Assembly: GCA_018873225.1 (NCBI GenBank)
Contig: JAEILZ010000003.1
Span: 4,836,001 to 4,900,000, forward strand
From: [Phialemoniopsis] sp. UDSM-2020
Taxonomy: Eukaryota > Ascomycota > Sordariomycetes > Thyridiales > Thyridiaceae
Reading direction: 5' to 3'
DNA length: 64,000 nucleotides
Below are positions 47,667 through 57,246 of the stretch, one piece after another; position 1 is the stretch's first letter, and each line of letters begins with the position of its first letter. A program made the position numbers and the translations under genes. The notes under the pieces are model-generated. The model worked only from the letters and a program-made list of their open reading frames with translations, was not told the DNA's origin and did no database searches.

Positions 47667-47843
47667 GGCGTCTGTTCTCCATGGCCGTCTGTTGAATGAA
47701 GAAGACATCATCCAGCATCAGCATCACAGACAAACACCCAACACCAGAGTAACCACTCGCATCGAACATCTTCGCAGCACACATCATTGCCTCCAGAAAT
47801 CGCACTCGCAATACCATCCATAACCCAATTCAACCCCGTCAGC

Positions 47844-48724
47844 ATGGCATTGAAGTCAATCCTTGTCCAGACTCTTCTCTTGAGCGGCATGCAGGTATGT
47901 TGGGCGAAAGGATCTCAACTGCCTCCAGCCGGGAGAGTTGAGTACAAGTATGAGAGCTGACACAATCTGCAGATGTCAATCGCGGCACCGAGCGGCATTG
48001 TGGACAGAGACCTCGCAGCGAGGGAGGTCGCCCCGGGATACCTCGAGGCCGGCCCGATGGGTTGGGAAGTCGAGCCCTTCAAGAACGGCACCACGGTCAC
48101 TCTCTGGGGCACGATCGAGCAGGTCGAGGCCGAGCTACTGAAGATCAACCCGGACTACAAGCTCGGGTCCGCTAGCAACGGCAGTGCCGAATATGACCAC
48201 GAAGACAACGGCAGCGGCGAGTTCGAGCACGAAGACAACGGGTCAGAAGACGCTGGCAACGGAACCAGTACCGCGGCGACTTTGCAAAAGCGGACCAACT
48301 TCACCAAGTCGAGATACAACTGCAAAGGGTTTTCCAGAGCTAAGAGCGGAAAGGTCGGCTCAGGCATCGATCACCTTCGTGGTAAGGGTGCCAGGCCGGT
48401 CCTCCCCGGAGGCCCCGGCAAATGCAGTCGCGTGAGCTGCTCCTACCATGCTTCGATCTGGTGGTGCAACGATGTGAGTTCCGCACACTATATCCTCCAT
48501 TCCCCGTGGACTCTGACTAACCATAATACTCTATCGACTAGTCTAAGCAACCCAAGACCCTCGCCTCCTTCGGATCCATCGCCGACGGTGCGCAGAGGCT
48601 CGTCGACAAATGCACCTCGAAGTGCTATGACCCGTGGGTAGGCCTCGTACCCTGCACTGGAGGACAAATCTTTCACAAGAGCAACTGGAACGTGATTGTG
48701 CGCGAGGATTCAAACAACTGCTAG
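47844..48724 (+). CDS. Cysteine-rich secreted preproprotein with Kex2 site
   Basis: Three exons (47844-47894, 47973-48473, 48542-48724) give 244 residues. A signal peptide (about 1-23) is split by intron 1. A pro-region follows, with two tandem copies of an acidic decapeptide (EYDHEDNGSG, EFEHEDNGSE; residues 90-109) and several NGS/NGT glycosylation sites. It ends at LQKR (residue 124), a classic Kex2 cleavage site. The remaining 120 residues carry eight cysteines (four possible disulfides) and a compact aromatic core (SCSYHASIWWCND, GQIFHKSNWNVIV). The layout is that of a processed secreted peptide-like protein: an effector, antimicrobial or self-interaction factor. The family resembles fungal secreted proteins of unknown role. 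No toxicity is shown by sequence alone. Confidence 0.78.
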
Positions 48725-49092
48725 ATCTCCTAGCTCCACCTGTATTTGTCCCGTGCGGCTGGCATTCGCTGGTATGGCGAGACTGGCTTGAGATATTTGG
48801 CACGATTTGTTGGACCTCTGACTGAGGTGGATGAATTCATGACTTAGACGGTTTCCTTTTCTCGATCATTCCTTTTTTTTCGGATGCTCAAGCATCCTTC
48901 CGTTCCTTTCAGAGTTAGTGGAGATTCCGGCGAAGGTCATCGCCAATGCATATTTGTTAGAGACATAGACGTCTGGGTAGACAGCAATTGCAATACAGTC
49001 TTCCCAGAGACCGCGGCCGTACCTTCGCGTTGAACTTTTGTTGATTGTTGTTTCAGGTACGGGGACAGCTCCTGGCTCCAGATATCGGAGCA
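48725..49092. other. Short intergenic stretch between convergent genes
   Basis: It is the shared 3' flank of the secreted preproprotein (+) and the four-helix membrane protein (-). A T-rich run occurs near 48880. No gene seen. Confidence 0.5.
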
Positions 49093-50314
49093 TCAGGTGT
49101 CGTTCCTTGTCCTGATCTCCTCGGCACGCGCAACATACATCGCTATGTCCGCCGGCGGCACCTTCTGAGCCTGGGCCTCGCCCCGTGCGACTCGAGGATC
49201 GCAGTCTTGGACCGCTCGAGACGTCGAGTTTGTTGTAGTGCATGCCTGGGAGCGGGGATGTGAAGAATATGGGAGTGAATGGTGCGTCGGCGCTGAAGCT
49301 GCGACGTCTGCATTGCGTAAAGACCCAGTCAGTCCCAGAGACATGTAACCGGAAGGCTGAAATGAGGCCGAGATCCTCATTGAAGTCGATGAGCGTAGTG
49401 AAGGGTCACGATATGATGGAGGCGGTGATCTGGGAATGACGGCAGCACTCAGAATCGATGTGGTGTGGGTTGAGGGTGATGACTCGTCTGGCGCGGTACG
49501 AGAAGTTGATGGAGCATCTGACTGGCATTGCTGATGCCCCTGACGTACGACAATGACAGGCGCATCCGAGGGGAGGTGCAGGACCCTAGGCTTCTCGACG
49601 GTGTTGGTCCGCTTATCCAGACAAGCAAAGCCGAGGAGCAGGGCATGAATGATGCTAGTAGAAAGGGAGAAACGTATCAGAACGGCAACTGCCCTAGCTT
49701 AGCCCAGGTGGATTATGAAAGAACATACAGAATGAATGACCAGAAGCAGACGATGATGCGTGTTGCCACGGTCCAGTCGTATCGACCATTCGAGATCATC
49801 AGGCGGTCGACATACTTTGACAGCTGGAAGAACACAGCCGCTGCAGCCGTGGCGGCAGCGATGAAGGTACCAAGTTGGCGTATGACGCGACATCGTGCCA
49901 CGATCTTGCGGCCGCGCCGCGTGTTGAGCAGGACAAGTTCAAATGAGTCCATCAGGATCACGATGGGGATCTACGATTCATCGGCAAGTCAGAACAGAGC
50001 AGTGGCGCATCATAAGTGGGGGAAACCTATACCATCAAGAAGGTAACGGGAAAGACGAAGTCGTGCGGGTCGCCCTCCGACGTGTTGACAAAGATGTAGG
50101 CTTGAAGGGCGAGGGACACGACGGCGAAGACGAGCGAGGTTGTCCGCAGCCATACCGCAGCGGCGCGGCGGCGACGGCTACGCTTGGCATCCTGCGGCTC
50201 TGGATATAAAACTAGGGGCTTGACCTGGTCCATTGACCCTGTGCCCAGCTGCTCATCCGTGAGGGTCTGCATTCGGATCGGGCCATTGGCCGGCGGGACC
50301 GGGATTTCGGACAT
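49093..50314 (-). CDS. Four-helix (tetraspan, MARVEL-like) membrane protein with long disordered tail
   Basis: Three exons (50033-50314, 49729-49970, 49093-49654) give 361 residues. The N-terminus is hydrophilic with a basic RSRRRR cluster. Four membrane helices follow: LRTTSLVFAVVSLALQAYIF; FVFPVTFLM joined across intron 1 to IPIVILMDSFELVLL; LGTFIAAATAAAAVFFQL; and IIVCFWSFIL joined across intron 2 to IIHALLLGFACL. Both introns thus fall inside helices and the joins restore continuous hydrophobicity, good support for the model. The C-terminal half is Ser/Pro/Thr-rich and probably cytoplasmic. The four-helix layout resembles MARVEL-type fungal proteins of the plasma membrane. No specific function can be assigned. 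Confidence 0.72.
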
Positions 50315-50878
50315 GACCGGCAGCCAAGGGACGTCCGGAGACGGAGGGGTCTAGACTAGGAACCCTTCCGGACCGGATATGCGGTAGGTAGCGGATGGCA
50401 TTGATGGCCTTTTGAATGTTGTTCGATTACACGACGACATGAATGTCTTAAGCCAACAATCAAGGGGTGGTAATCATTCCAGGCAACGACATTAAAAAGA
50501 GGGTCAGATCGCAGCGATCCATTACCCGAAATAGCCAGGGTCTCCACCACCGGCTTATTAGCTCTGGGATGGATAGCCACGCAACCACGCCTCCCGCAAC
50601 TCTTGTCAGATATAAGAGCATGTCTTGTATGAGTCGAAATTGGTCTTTGAACAATCGATGGGAACGGCAAGGTAGTCTTGGGTAGCAATGTAATGCACGT
50701 TTGGACCTCAGGGGTACACGACAGACGTACCGACATGGCTACCACGAAAGACTTCGCGATCAACTCCAGACCGAGCTCAGAGCTTGTTTAACCACAGTTC
50801 AAAGGGAATGATGTGACGAAAACTTGCGTGCAATATCTCATTATTTCGTTACTCAGTACTACCCGGCCAATGCAGAGC
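50315..50878. other. Intergenic between two minus-strand genes
   Basis: It is the promoter of the tetraspan protein and the 3' flank of the HET gene. Open frames here lack domain character. Confidence 0.5.
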
Positions 50879-53281
50879 TCACACGATCTTCAACTTGCGC
50901 TTCTTGAAGCTCTGTAGCCACGCGAGCTCAAGACGGTCCAGCATGACAAGTCCAATACGCTTAAAGATGTCCTCCGACTGTCCTTCAACTCGACGGAGAG
51001 CAAGCCCTTTGACACAGTTGTTGCCTCTGAGGGAGTGGCTCCCTTCGAACTTCGACCTAACTGTTTGGCACCGCACCACGAGCACAAGGCCATCGTCCTC
51101 CTGAAGTTCTGTGCTGTCAGGTTGTTCTGGGGATGATTCTCTCTTCTCTGGATTGGGGAAAGACAGCACATAGCTGCCGCCATCAATGTCGTCGATGGTT
51201 GCCAAGTTTGGTATGTGCCTCCGTCGCGATTTGCTGCCACCTGTCTCCGTTTGCTTCGCGTCCAGGGACAAGGTACTAAACCCCCCCCTTAGCCAAGCAA
51301 GATTTTGCTTGCGGCGATCTGAATGGTGCGTCACAAGGCGCTTGGTGAAACCTTCGACGATGATATAAGCGTCCTCTATCTCGCCGAAAGGGTTACACCT
51401 GTCCCGGGGCGTGATCTTGTGCTCCACCAATTGCAAGTCAAACGGGCTCTGTATGCTATCGTTTTGGACAACGTGGACAATCCGTCCCGACATCTGTGCC
51501 CAGGACCAGGAAGGAGCACGGTATGGTGTCTCGTCCCGGGAGCTTGAGGCCTTGCACTGCCACAGCAGGCCGTTTCGAATGTCTGAGCTCCAAAGACCAG
51601 CAAGATAGTCGCCACCCATAATGGACTGAAGGCCCTGGGCAATTCCAGAGAGGGCGGGGAGTCTGTCGGACCGGTAGGACAAAAGCCTCGCGGAGTACGT
51701 CTCTAACAGTTTGTACCAATCTTGATGAATAGTAAGAAGTGATGGAGTCGGAATGAAGTCATGGAAGACTAGCGCGGACCGGAGATTGCCAAACAGGTGA
51801 ACGAAACGTAAATGGGCATGGGGTGTTCCGTCTGCAGACTTTGTTCCGTGTCGGCATCTCCAGTAAATCTGCTGACTTCCGTAGATCAGTTGCCTGGGGG
51901 AGAGCAGCCATTCCTGTAGAGTCCAGGTTCTACAAGCCAGCGGTTCATCGGTTTCTATGCTGTCGAGCGTTTCCGGTTTGTGAGGGTTTCCTGATAGTAA
52001 CAGGTCTGAGTCCGTCAGGGCTTCCAGTTTCACCTCTGCCAATTCGCCGTCATCATCGATGGCGTCCAGATGTCCAGGTGCTATCAGAGGCGGCCTCAAA
52101 GGTGCGGACCCCAAAATGCCATCTCTGCTGCTCATGGAAGCCATGGCCGATATCGTCAGGCTTGCATAGCTGTAGATTGCGCACATATTCTTCGATTCCG
52201 TTTCCCAGTCCGGTTTCGAGTCTTGAATAATACAGAGGGAGTCAATCCATAAGTACCGTATACCCAGCTCCCGAGTTATGGTCATTGCATCCCGAAAGTT
52301 AGATGGTATGGTCTCAGCTGGGATGCACGTCTGAAATTGGACCAGCGTTTCCGTTGTCAGAAGGCAATCAATCTTGCCACCCCAGCAATGACTGAGCGCC
52401 GTATACGGGGCCGAGACTCCAGATGAGTGAAAAAGTCGAGGCTCAGCGCTGCCATCCTTTGTCCCAACGTCGATGACCCTTTTGGGTAGTTCGTACACAC
52501 GATAGCAGCATTGGTTGTTATGGTTCTCGGTGCAGTCAGCCATCCAACTTCTGGCCAGGTCAAAGTTTGCTACTGAACCCAGGTCGGGATCAGATTGCGG
52601 GTAGCCGACTCGATATCCTTTGATATCAAGAGGAGTGTCTATCGATAGTCTGTTAGTAGGATTCTTGGTGAACCTGTCAGAAAGGTATCGACTTACCTCG
52701 ATCAACACTAAGCCTTAGTCGAAAATGGGGGCGGGGATGGTTCTTTTCATTGACCAGATCGACTTCATGGGTAATAGCACGTTTGTTGATGTCAATATCA
52801 CCGCTGTGTGCTGATGGTTCACAAGGGATAGCAATTTCATCATCAACATAGGTCCTATTGTCCGCAGTCTGAACAAACAAGACGTCAAAAAACGGACTGG
52901 TTCAATGTCGATCCGAGCCCGCATGTGATCATTGCTGTTGGCGATGGCAATCTGAATCTTGCTATTCCGCAAGTCCTTGGCGCGATGATACTTCGACTTG
53001 TCGATAGCCAGGTCCGTGCCAGTCCATACCGAATCGTCGTCCGAGTCATAGTCAGCAGTTCCTCGAAATGCGTTCAAGATAAACTGGCACAAGTCGCAAC
53101 CTTTCTCCGCAGATAACACCAAGTCATCGATACTCTGATGGTGGTTATAGAATGCGCTGTTGGACATTGGAAATTGGAGTTCGTACGCCTCCGCGGTGAG
53201 ATCAATTAGTTTGCGGAGGGATAATCCGGCACACTTGTCGCATCGCGATGACATTCTAGTCCGAGACGAATTGGCGTTCAT
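50879..53281 (-). pseudogene. HET-domain (heterokaryon incompatibility) gene with apparent one-base frameshift
   Basis: Exons 52697-53281 and 50879-52638 are joined by a clear intron (GTAAGT, branch TACTAACAG, acceptor ATAG). The HET domain is intact in exon 2: YTALSHCWGG, LGIRYLWIDSLCIIQD, and RTWTLQEWLLSPRQLIYG. The N-terminus has Cys pairs (CDKC, CDLC) common in this group. The frame breaks at a run of six T bases (minus strand, 52889-52894): IDIEPVRF continues in another frame as DVLFVQTADNRTYVDDE. The exon sum is one base short of a multiple of three, and one more base in the run would give an open frame of about 781 residues. This may be a sequencing or assembly slip in a homopolymer, a real null allele, or frameshifting. 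HET proteins trigger cell death when unlike strains fuse, and null alleles are common. Confidence 0.75.
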
Positions 53282-53578
53282 TGAAGTTGTTTTGATGCTC
53301 GTTTGAAAGACGAGAGGTTTTGAGATGGGCGAAATCTTGATTGCGATGCTGCATGGTGAGATCTCCGGTGCTGAATGCCGCCACAGCTGCACGTCTGATT
53401 GGCTTTCTTCGCGCCTTCGTGGGGCCAAGGACTGGCAAGGCTGACCGGTGACGGGACGCGTTGATGAGGTCATGGACAATTATTAGCCAAAGGAATTCCC
53501 CTCAGAAGTGCGAGTTCAGTGACTTTTATTTTGTCTTGAGGCCCGACTGATCATAAAAACTCCTTAGCTTCTACATTG
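53282..53578. other. HET gene upstream region
   Basis: A reading frame in phase with the HET start stays open to 53479 with further Met codons, so the HET protein could begin up to 66 residues earlier. The rest is the 3' flank of nothing on the plus strand and the promoter of the HET gene. Confidence 0.4.
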
Positions 53579-55030
53579 TCACAGCTGTAAACCACCATCT
53601 ATCTTCCGTGCTCGCTCAATCGACATACTCAAGATATCTTTCTGGTCTCCCGATATCCTCCTGACCTCCCCAGCCATACAACTCATGTCCTGCTTAGCCG
53701 CTCCCTTGTGCCACTCCCCATCAACCATCCAGTGCGTCGGCACCTCGTACTCGGTCTTCATCTCCGCTCGCCCCTTATTCTTCAGCAAGCTCCCATTGTA
53801 CCACAGTAAACGGCCCTCCTCGTCTAGGTGGGCAATCACAAAGCTGCACACCTCCTCGCCCTCAACCCATCCCACGATGGAAGCATAGTGCTCCTCAAAC
53901 TCGTACTTGGCACCAGCCAGCTCGAGTCCGAGCCACCAGCTCTCCTTGTCGCCGTACGTCAGGGCGTACGTCGCCTGCTCGCGCACGTCCTTTGTGTTCT
54001 GCCAGCAGACGTGCAGCATCCCCGCCAGCACGTCCGGGCGCGACTTGTCGATCACGACGACGCCCGAGTCGGCCTCCTCGGCGTAGTCCTCCACCCAGAC
54101 CTTGGACTTGGACATCGCCGCGCTGGGCCGCTTGATCTGGCTCTTCCACCAGTCGTGCCGCTCGGCGAAGGCGTGCTGCCACAGGAGCCGGTCGTGGAAG
54201 AACAGCGCGCCGGCGCCGCGAGTGCGCAGGGCACCGTGGTCGAGGAGCACCTCGGGGGCCTGCAGGAACACGGCATCTGCGTCGAGCAGAATGACTCTTT
54301 CAAAGTGTGATGCTAGGGCGGCAAACGGCTTGATGGCCCAGGAGCCGTGCTGGAGGTCTAGTGTTGTGTCGTCGAAGATGCTGGTGATGTCGAGAAATTC
54401 GAGTGGTGGTCCGGACTCGACGAGGGATTGGAGGTGGTTTCTGCTCTCCGCCGAGAGGTCTTGATCGCTTGCATAAACAATTTGGATCGGTAGTTTCGAC
54501 TTGAGAACTGATCGGATGGCAACGATTAGGTGGGCGGCGAACCGCCGCGTACCCTCGCTTGTGGGTATCACGATGCCGGCCGAACCGGGGATGAACGAGT
54601 TGCGGAGCTCCGACAGTGGGGCTTCGGATGCGGAGCGGCCCGGGCTTGCTAGGAATGGAAAGTGCTGCAGAGCTATTTCCTCGATGGCCTCAGAAAGTAT
54701 ACCCTTCTGTGATGCATCGCCGGTGTGATCGTACAGGGTGATCCAGTCTCTCAGGATCCGACACCTGTCACCCAGCTCGCCAAAGACATCTTTATATGGG
54801 GGTCCGAGGGGATGGTCGGCAAAGTATTGTACAAGGTGCGCAGTAATCGCTGCTTGATCAACAGCATTACCTGGTACTGAAGGTTGATGATGTCCCGGAC
54901 GTAGCAACTGTGTGGTCGCTCCGAGGTCGGGGTACCGAAGCAGCCATAGCGATACGGCTATTGCCAAGCAGAAGGCGGTGGCTAGAACTTTGAACGTCCG
55001 ATGCTTGCCTAGGGTTGGTGCTATTACCAT
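53579..55030 (-). CDS. Alpha-1,3-mannosyltransferase (MNN1 type, GT71)
   Basis: This single exon encodes 483 residues. It is a type II Golgi membrane protein, with a short cytoplasmic start and one membrane anchor (about residues 15-31, VLATAFCLAIAVSLWLL). The luminal domain has the GT71 features: GIVIPTSEGTRRFAAHLI, LPIQIVYASDQDL, HGSWAIKPFAALASHFERVI, the metal-binding DxD as DADAVF (250-255), and GDKESWWLGLELAG near the C-terminal part. Family enzymes add alpha-1,3-linked mannose from GDP-mannose to O- or N-glycans of cell-wall proteins. Length fits the family and no disruption is seen. It is divergent from the surface protein gene at 55697. Confidence 0.88.
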   Translation of the reverse strand: MVIAPTLGKHRTFKVLATAFCLAIAVSLWLLRYPDLGATTQLLRPGHHQPSVPGNAVDQAAITAHLVQYFADHPLGPPYKDVFGELGDRCRILRDWITLYDHTGDASQKGILSEAIEEIALQHFPFLASPGRSASEAPLSELRNSFIPGSAGIVIPTSEGTRRFAAHLIVAIRSVLKSKLPIQIVYASDQDLSAESRNHLQSLVESGPPLEFLDITSIFDDTTLDLQHGSWAIKPFAALASHFERVILLDADAVFLQAPEVLLDHGALRTRGAGALFFHDRLLWQHAFAERHDWWKSQIKRPSAAMSKSKVWVEDYAEEADSGVVVIDKSRPDVLAGMLHVCWQNTKDVREQATYALTYGDKESWWLGLELAGAKYEFEEHYASIVGWVEGEEVCSFVIAHLDEEGRLLWYNGSLLKNKGRAEMKTEYEVPTHWMVDGEWHKGAAKQDMSCMAGEVRRISGDQKDILSMSIERARKIDGGLQL

Positions 55031-55696
55031 ATTAACATCTGCGTCAACTCAAAATAATGAACAATACTGCGCAAGAAAACCAGGCCACAACGCAAAGGCC
55101 ACTGAAATAGAGACGGTCGAGGCAAAGAAAGATGGACAAGAACTGAAACTTGTTGGCTGCAACAGCCTTTGCAAAAATGAGAACAGGTTTGGCCCCTGAG
55201 CTGAGGTCTGTTGGTTCTAAATACAGCAAAGACTCACATGACGCTTACTGGTTGACGCCTTATCAAGCAGGCCCAGGGTGGTATGCACCTCGAGTGCTGT
55301 TGGTTGTGTGGGGCGAATGAGAGTTGAGCATGGAAGCGCCCAGGTTCATCATGACACCAAGCGACACCCACTATTTTCCAGATTGGGCGCTAAAGCCTCC
55401 TGTTACCAGACTCCCGGGTCGCTGAATGCCATTCTGAGAGATTAAATTTCAAAACGCGAGCGGTCGCGAGAGGTCGGGCGCCAGAGGGCGCTTGGACAAG
55501 CCCGCACTGAACGTGGTTCTTGCAATCAGTCTCCTTGGGAAAATAAGGAGTCGCCTGGCATCCTTAAGCTGAGACATTCCTCGACTTGTCATCTGTTGCT
55601 CTTTGTCTCAGCAAGTTCTCGATCTGATATGGACATACCGCCCAGCAACTTTCGGTGCTCAACTACGTCGTGCAGGCAACGGACGTTACGGTAGCC
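55031..55696. other. Divergent promoter region
   Basis: It lies between the mannosyltransferase (-) and the surface protein gene (+), both probably wall-related. No coding segment is seen. Confidence 0.5.
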
Positions 55697-56636
55697 ATGC
55701 GCTTCCTAATCTTACAGCCAGTTTCTGTGATTGCCATCCTCCTCGCTTCCGGGAGTCTCGCCCTTGATTGCTACGGGATCAACGGTGTCGCATATCCAGA
55801 CAACAAGATCTGTCCAGGTTCAAACGCCTGCTGCAACGTTGTATCGACATGCCAACCCAATCGACTCTGCCACAATCCTGGCGACCCGGAAAGTCGATTT
55901 GTACGCGGGCCATGCGCTGTGTCACCGTGGGACGATTCATGTCCTCAGATATGTCAATACAGTGAGTGATGGGCAATCTCGCAAAACCAGACCACAAAGG
56001 TAATCGCGCTGACATAAGATCCACTGGATAGATGAGACGAACACGCTCAATCCGGCAAAGAACAACGTGCTACCCCGGGTGGATCGCTGCTCCGATGGCA
56101 GCTACTGCTGTGCTGACGACATCCAATGTTGTCAGTCCGGTAGAGGTGTATTCTTCGATGCCCAAGGCAATGTCACAACGCTGCCTCCGGAGTCGTCAAG
56201 TTCGAGTGCTTCGTCTAGACCGTCGCCTACCTCATCGTCTACCTCGTCGCCATCAGGCGAGTCCACATCAGGCTCATCATCCTTGCCTCCCACACAAACG
56301 AGACTTTCAGACACTTTACCTTCCCTTTCTGGCGCAACTACAACTCTATCAAACGGTAGTGCATCCTCAGACTCCGGCGATACGGCGGCGCTGAAAGTTG
56401 GCCTGGGAGTCGGGATACCCCTTGCAGCTTTGCTGGCTGGTTGTGCGGTTGCCTTCTTCCTACGGAAGCAACGAAGATCTGCTGATGCTGGGCAGTCCAG
56501 CCCCATGTCACATCACGATGAGCAAGAGACGGTATATGCGCATATAAAGTACCAACAAGAGTACGGCTACCCTTCAAAACCTGCAGAACTTTCAGCCAAA
56601 TCACCCCAGCCGGCGACTAGATTTGAGCTAGCTTGA
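55697..56636 (+). CDS. Cysteine-rich single-pass surface protein with Ser-rich stalk
   Basis: Two exons (55697-55961, 56032-56636) give 289 residues. A signal peptide (about 1-22) is followed by a cysteine-rich ectodomain with CC pairs (NACCNVV, SYCCADD, IQCCQSG), then a Ser/Pro/Thr-rich stalk, one membrane helix (LKVGLGVGIPLAALLAGCAV, followed by AFFLRKQRR) and a cytoplasmic tail of about 60 residues with Tyr motifs. The layout is that of Mid2/Wsc/SKG6-like fungal surface proteins that may sense wall stress. The ectodomain is not a standard WSC domain that I can confirm. The intron donor is GTGAGT and the acceptor ATAG restores QYNETNT. Confidence 0.75.
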
Positions 56637-57246
56637 CATTAGTCGAGAATCAGCGGCCTGCGATTTTCACGTTAACGAAGATACTGAAATAAAACTGGTA
56701 AAAATGTGTACTAGTACAGGCCTTGGAGTAGAGAGACCTTATATTTCAGCAAAATCTATAATAATGCATTTAATCTAACTCAACGTGATGAAATTCTTTC
56801 TCCTGCGGTAGCCTGCCGAAAGATCTGCTCATGCACTTCGAGCCTGAGATTCGCAATCCCGAAGGATGATATTGCCAAGCAATCTCGCAAAATGATTCCC
56901 ATAATAGGTATCAGAGCCTCCCATGAGCAGATTCTAAAGCCAGGAAGTATTTGTACTTCCTTTCTCCGAAAAGAGAATAGCGAAGACGTGAATAACATGC
57001 GCGTATGTACAAAGCCAAACTCTTAAATGAACGACCCACAGCCTTTGAAGCAAAAAGCATATACCACCACTTCATAAGTCGAAACTTTAAACTGGAGAAC
57101 TTGATAATTCCAGTCAGCATTCCGGCGGGAGCGAACTCTTGCTGCCAGGGTACCCACTGCCAACTTGGAACGGAGTTTTCCAAGGGGACGGCAACAGGCG
57201 TCCTAGGAAGCAACACCAATTATGCTAATCGACAAAATTTATCTTC
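56637..57246. other. Intergenic between convergent genes, AT-richer
   Basis: It is the shared 3' flank of the surface protein gene (+) and the PNP-type NLR (-). It contains an AATAAA and no gene. Confidence 0.5.
56688..56693 (+). terminator. AATAAA polyadenylation-type signal
   Basis: A consensus AATAAA 52 bases downstream of the surface protein stop codon, in AT-rich sequence. Confidence 0.4.

Larger units (their letters stand above)
45912..47843. other. Intergenic between divergent genes, about 1.9 kb
   Basis: It contains the promoters of the membrane protein (-) and the prepro secreted protein (+). It includes the orphan TATAAATA at 46716 and a TATA box near 47660. No domain-bearing frame is visible. 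Confidence 0.45.
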
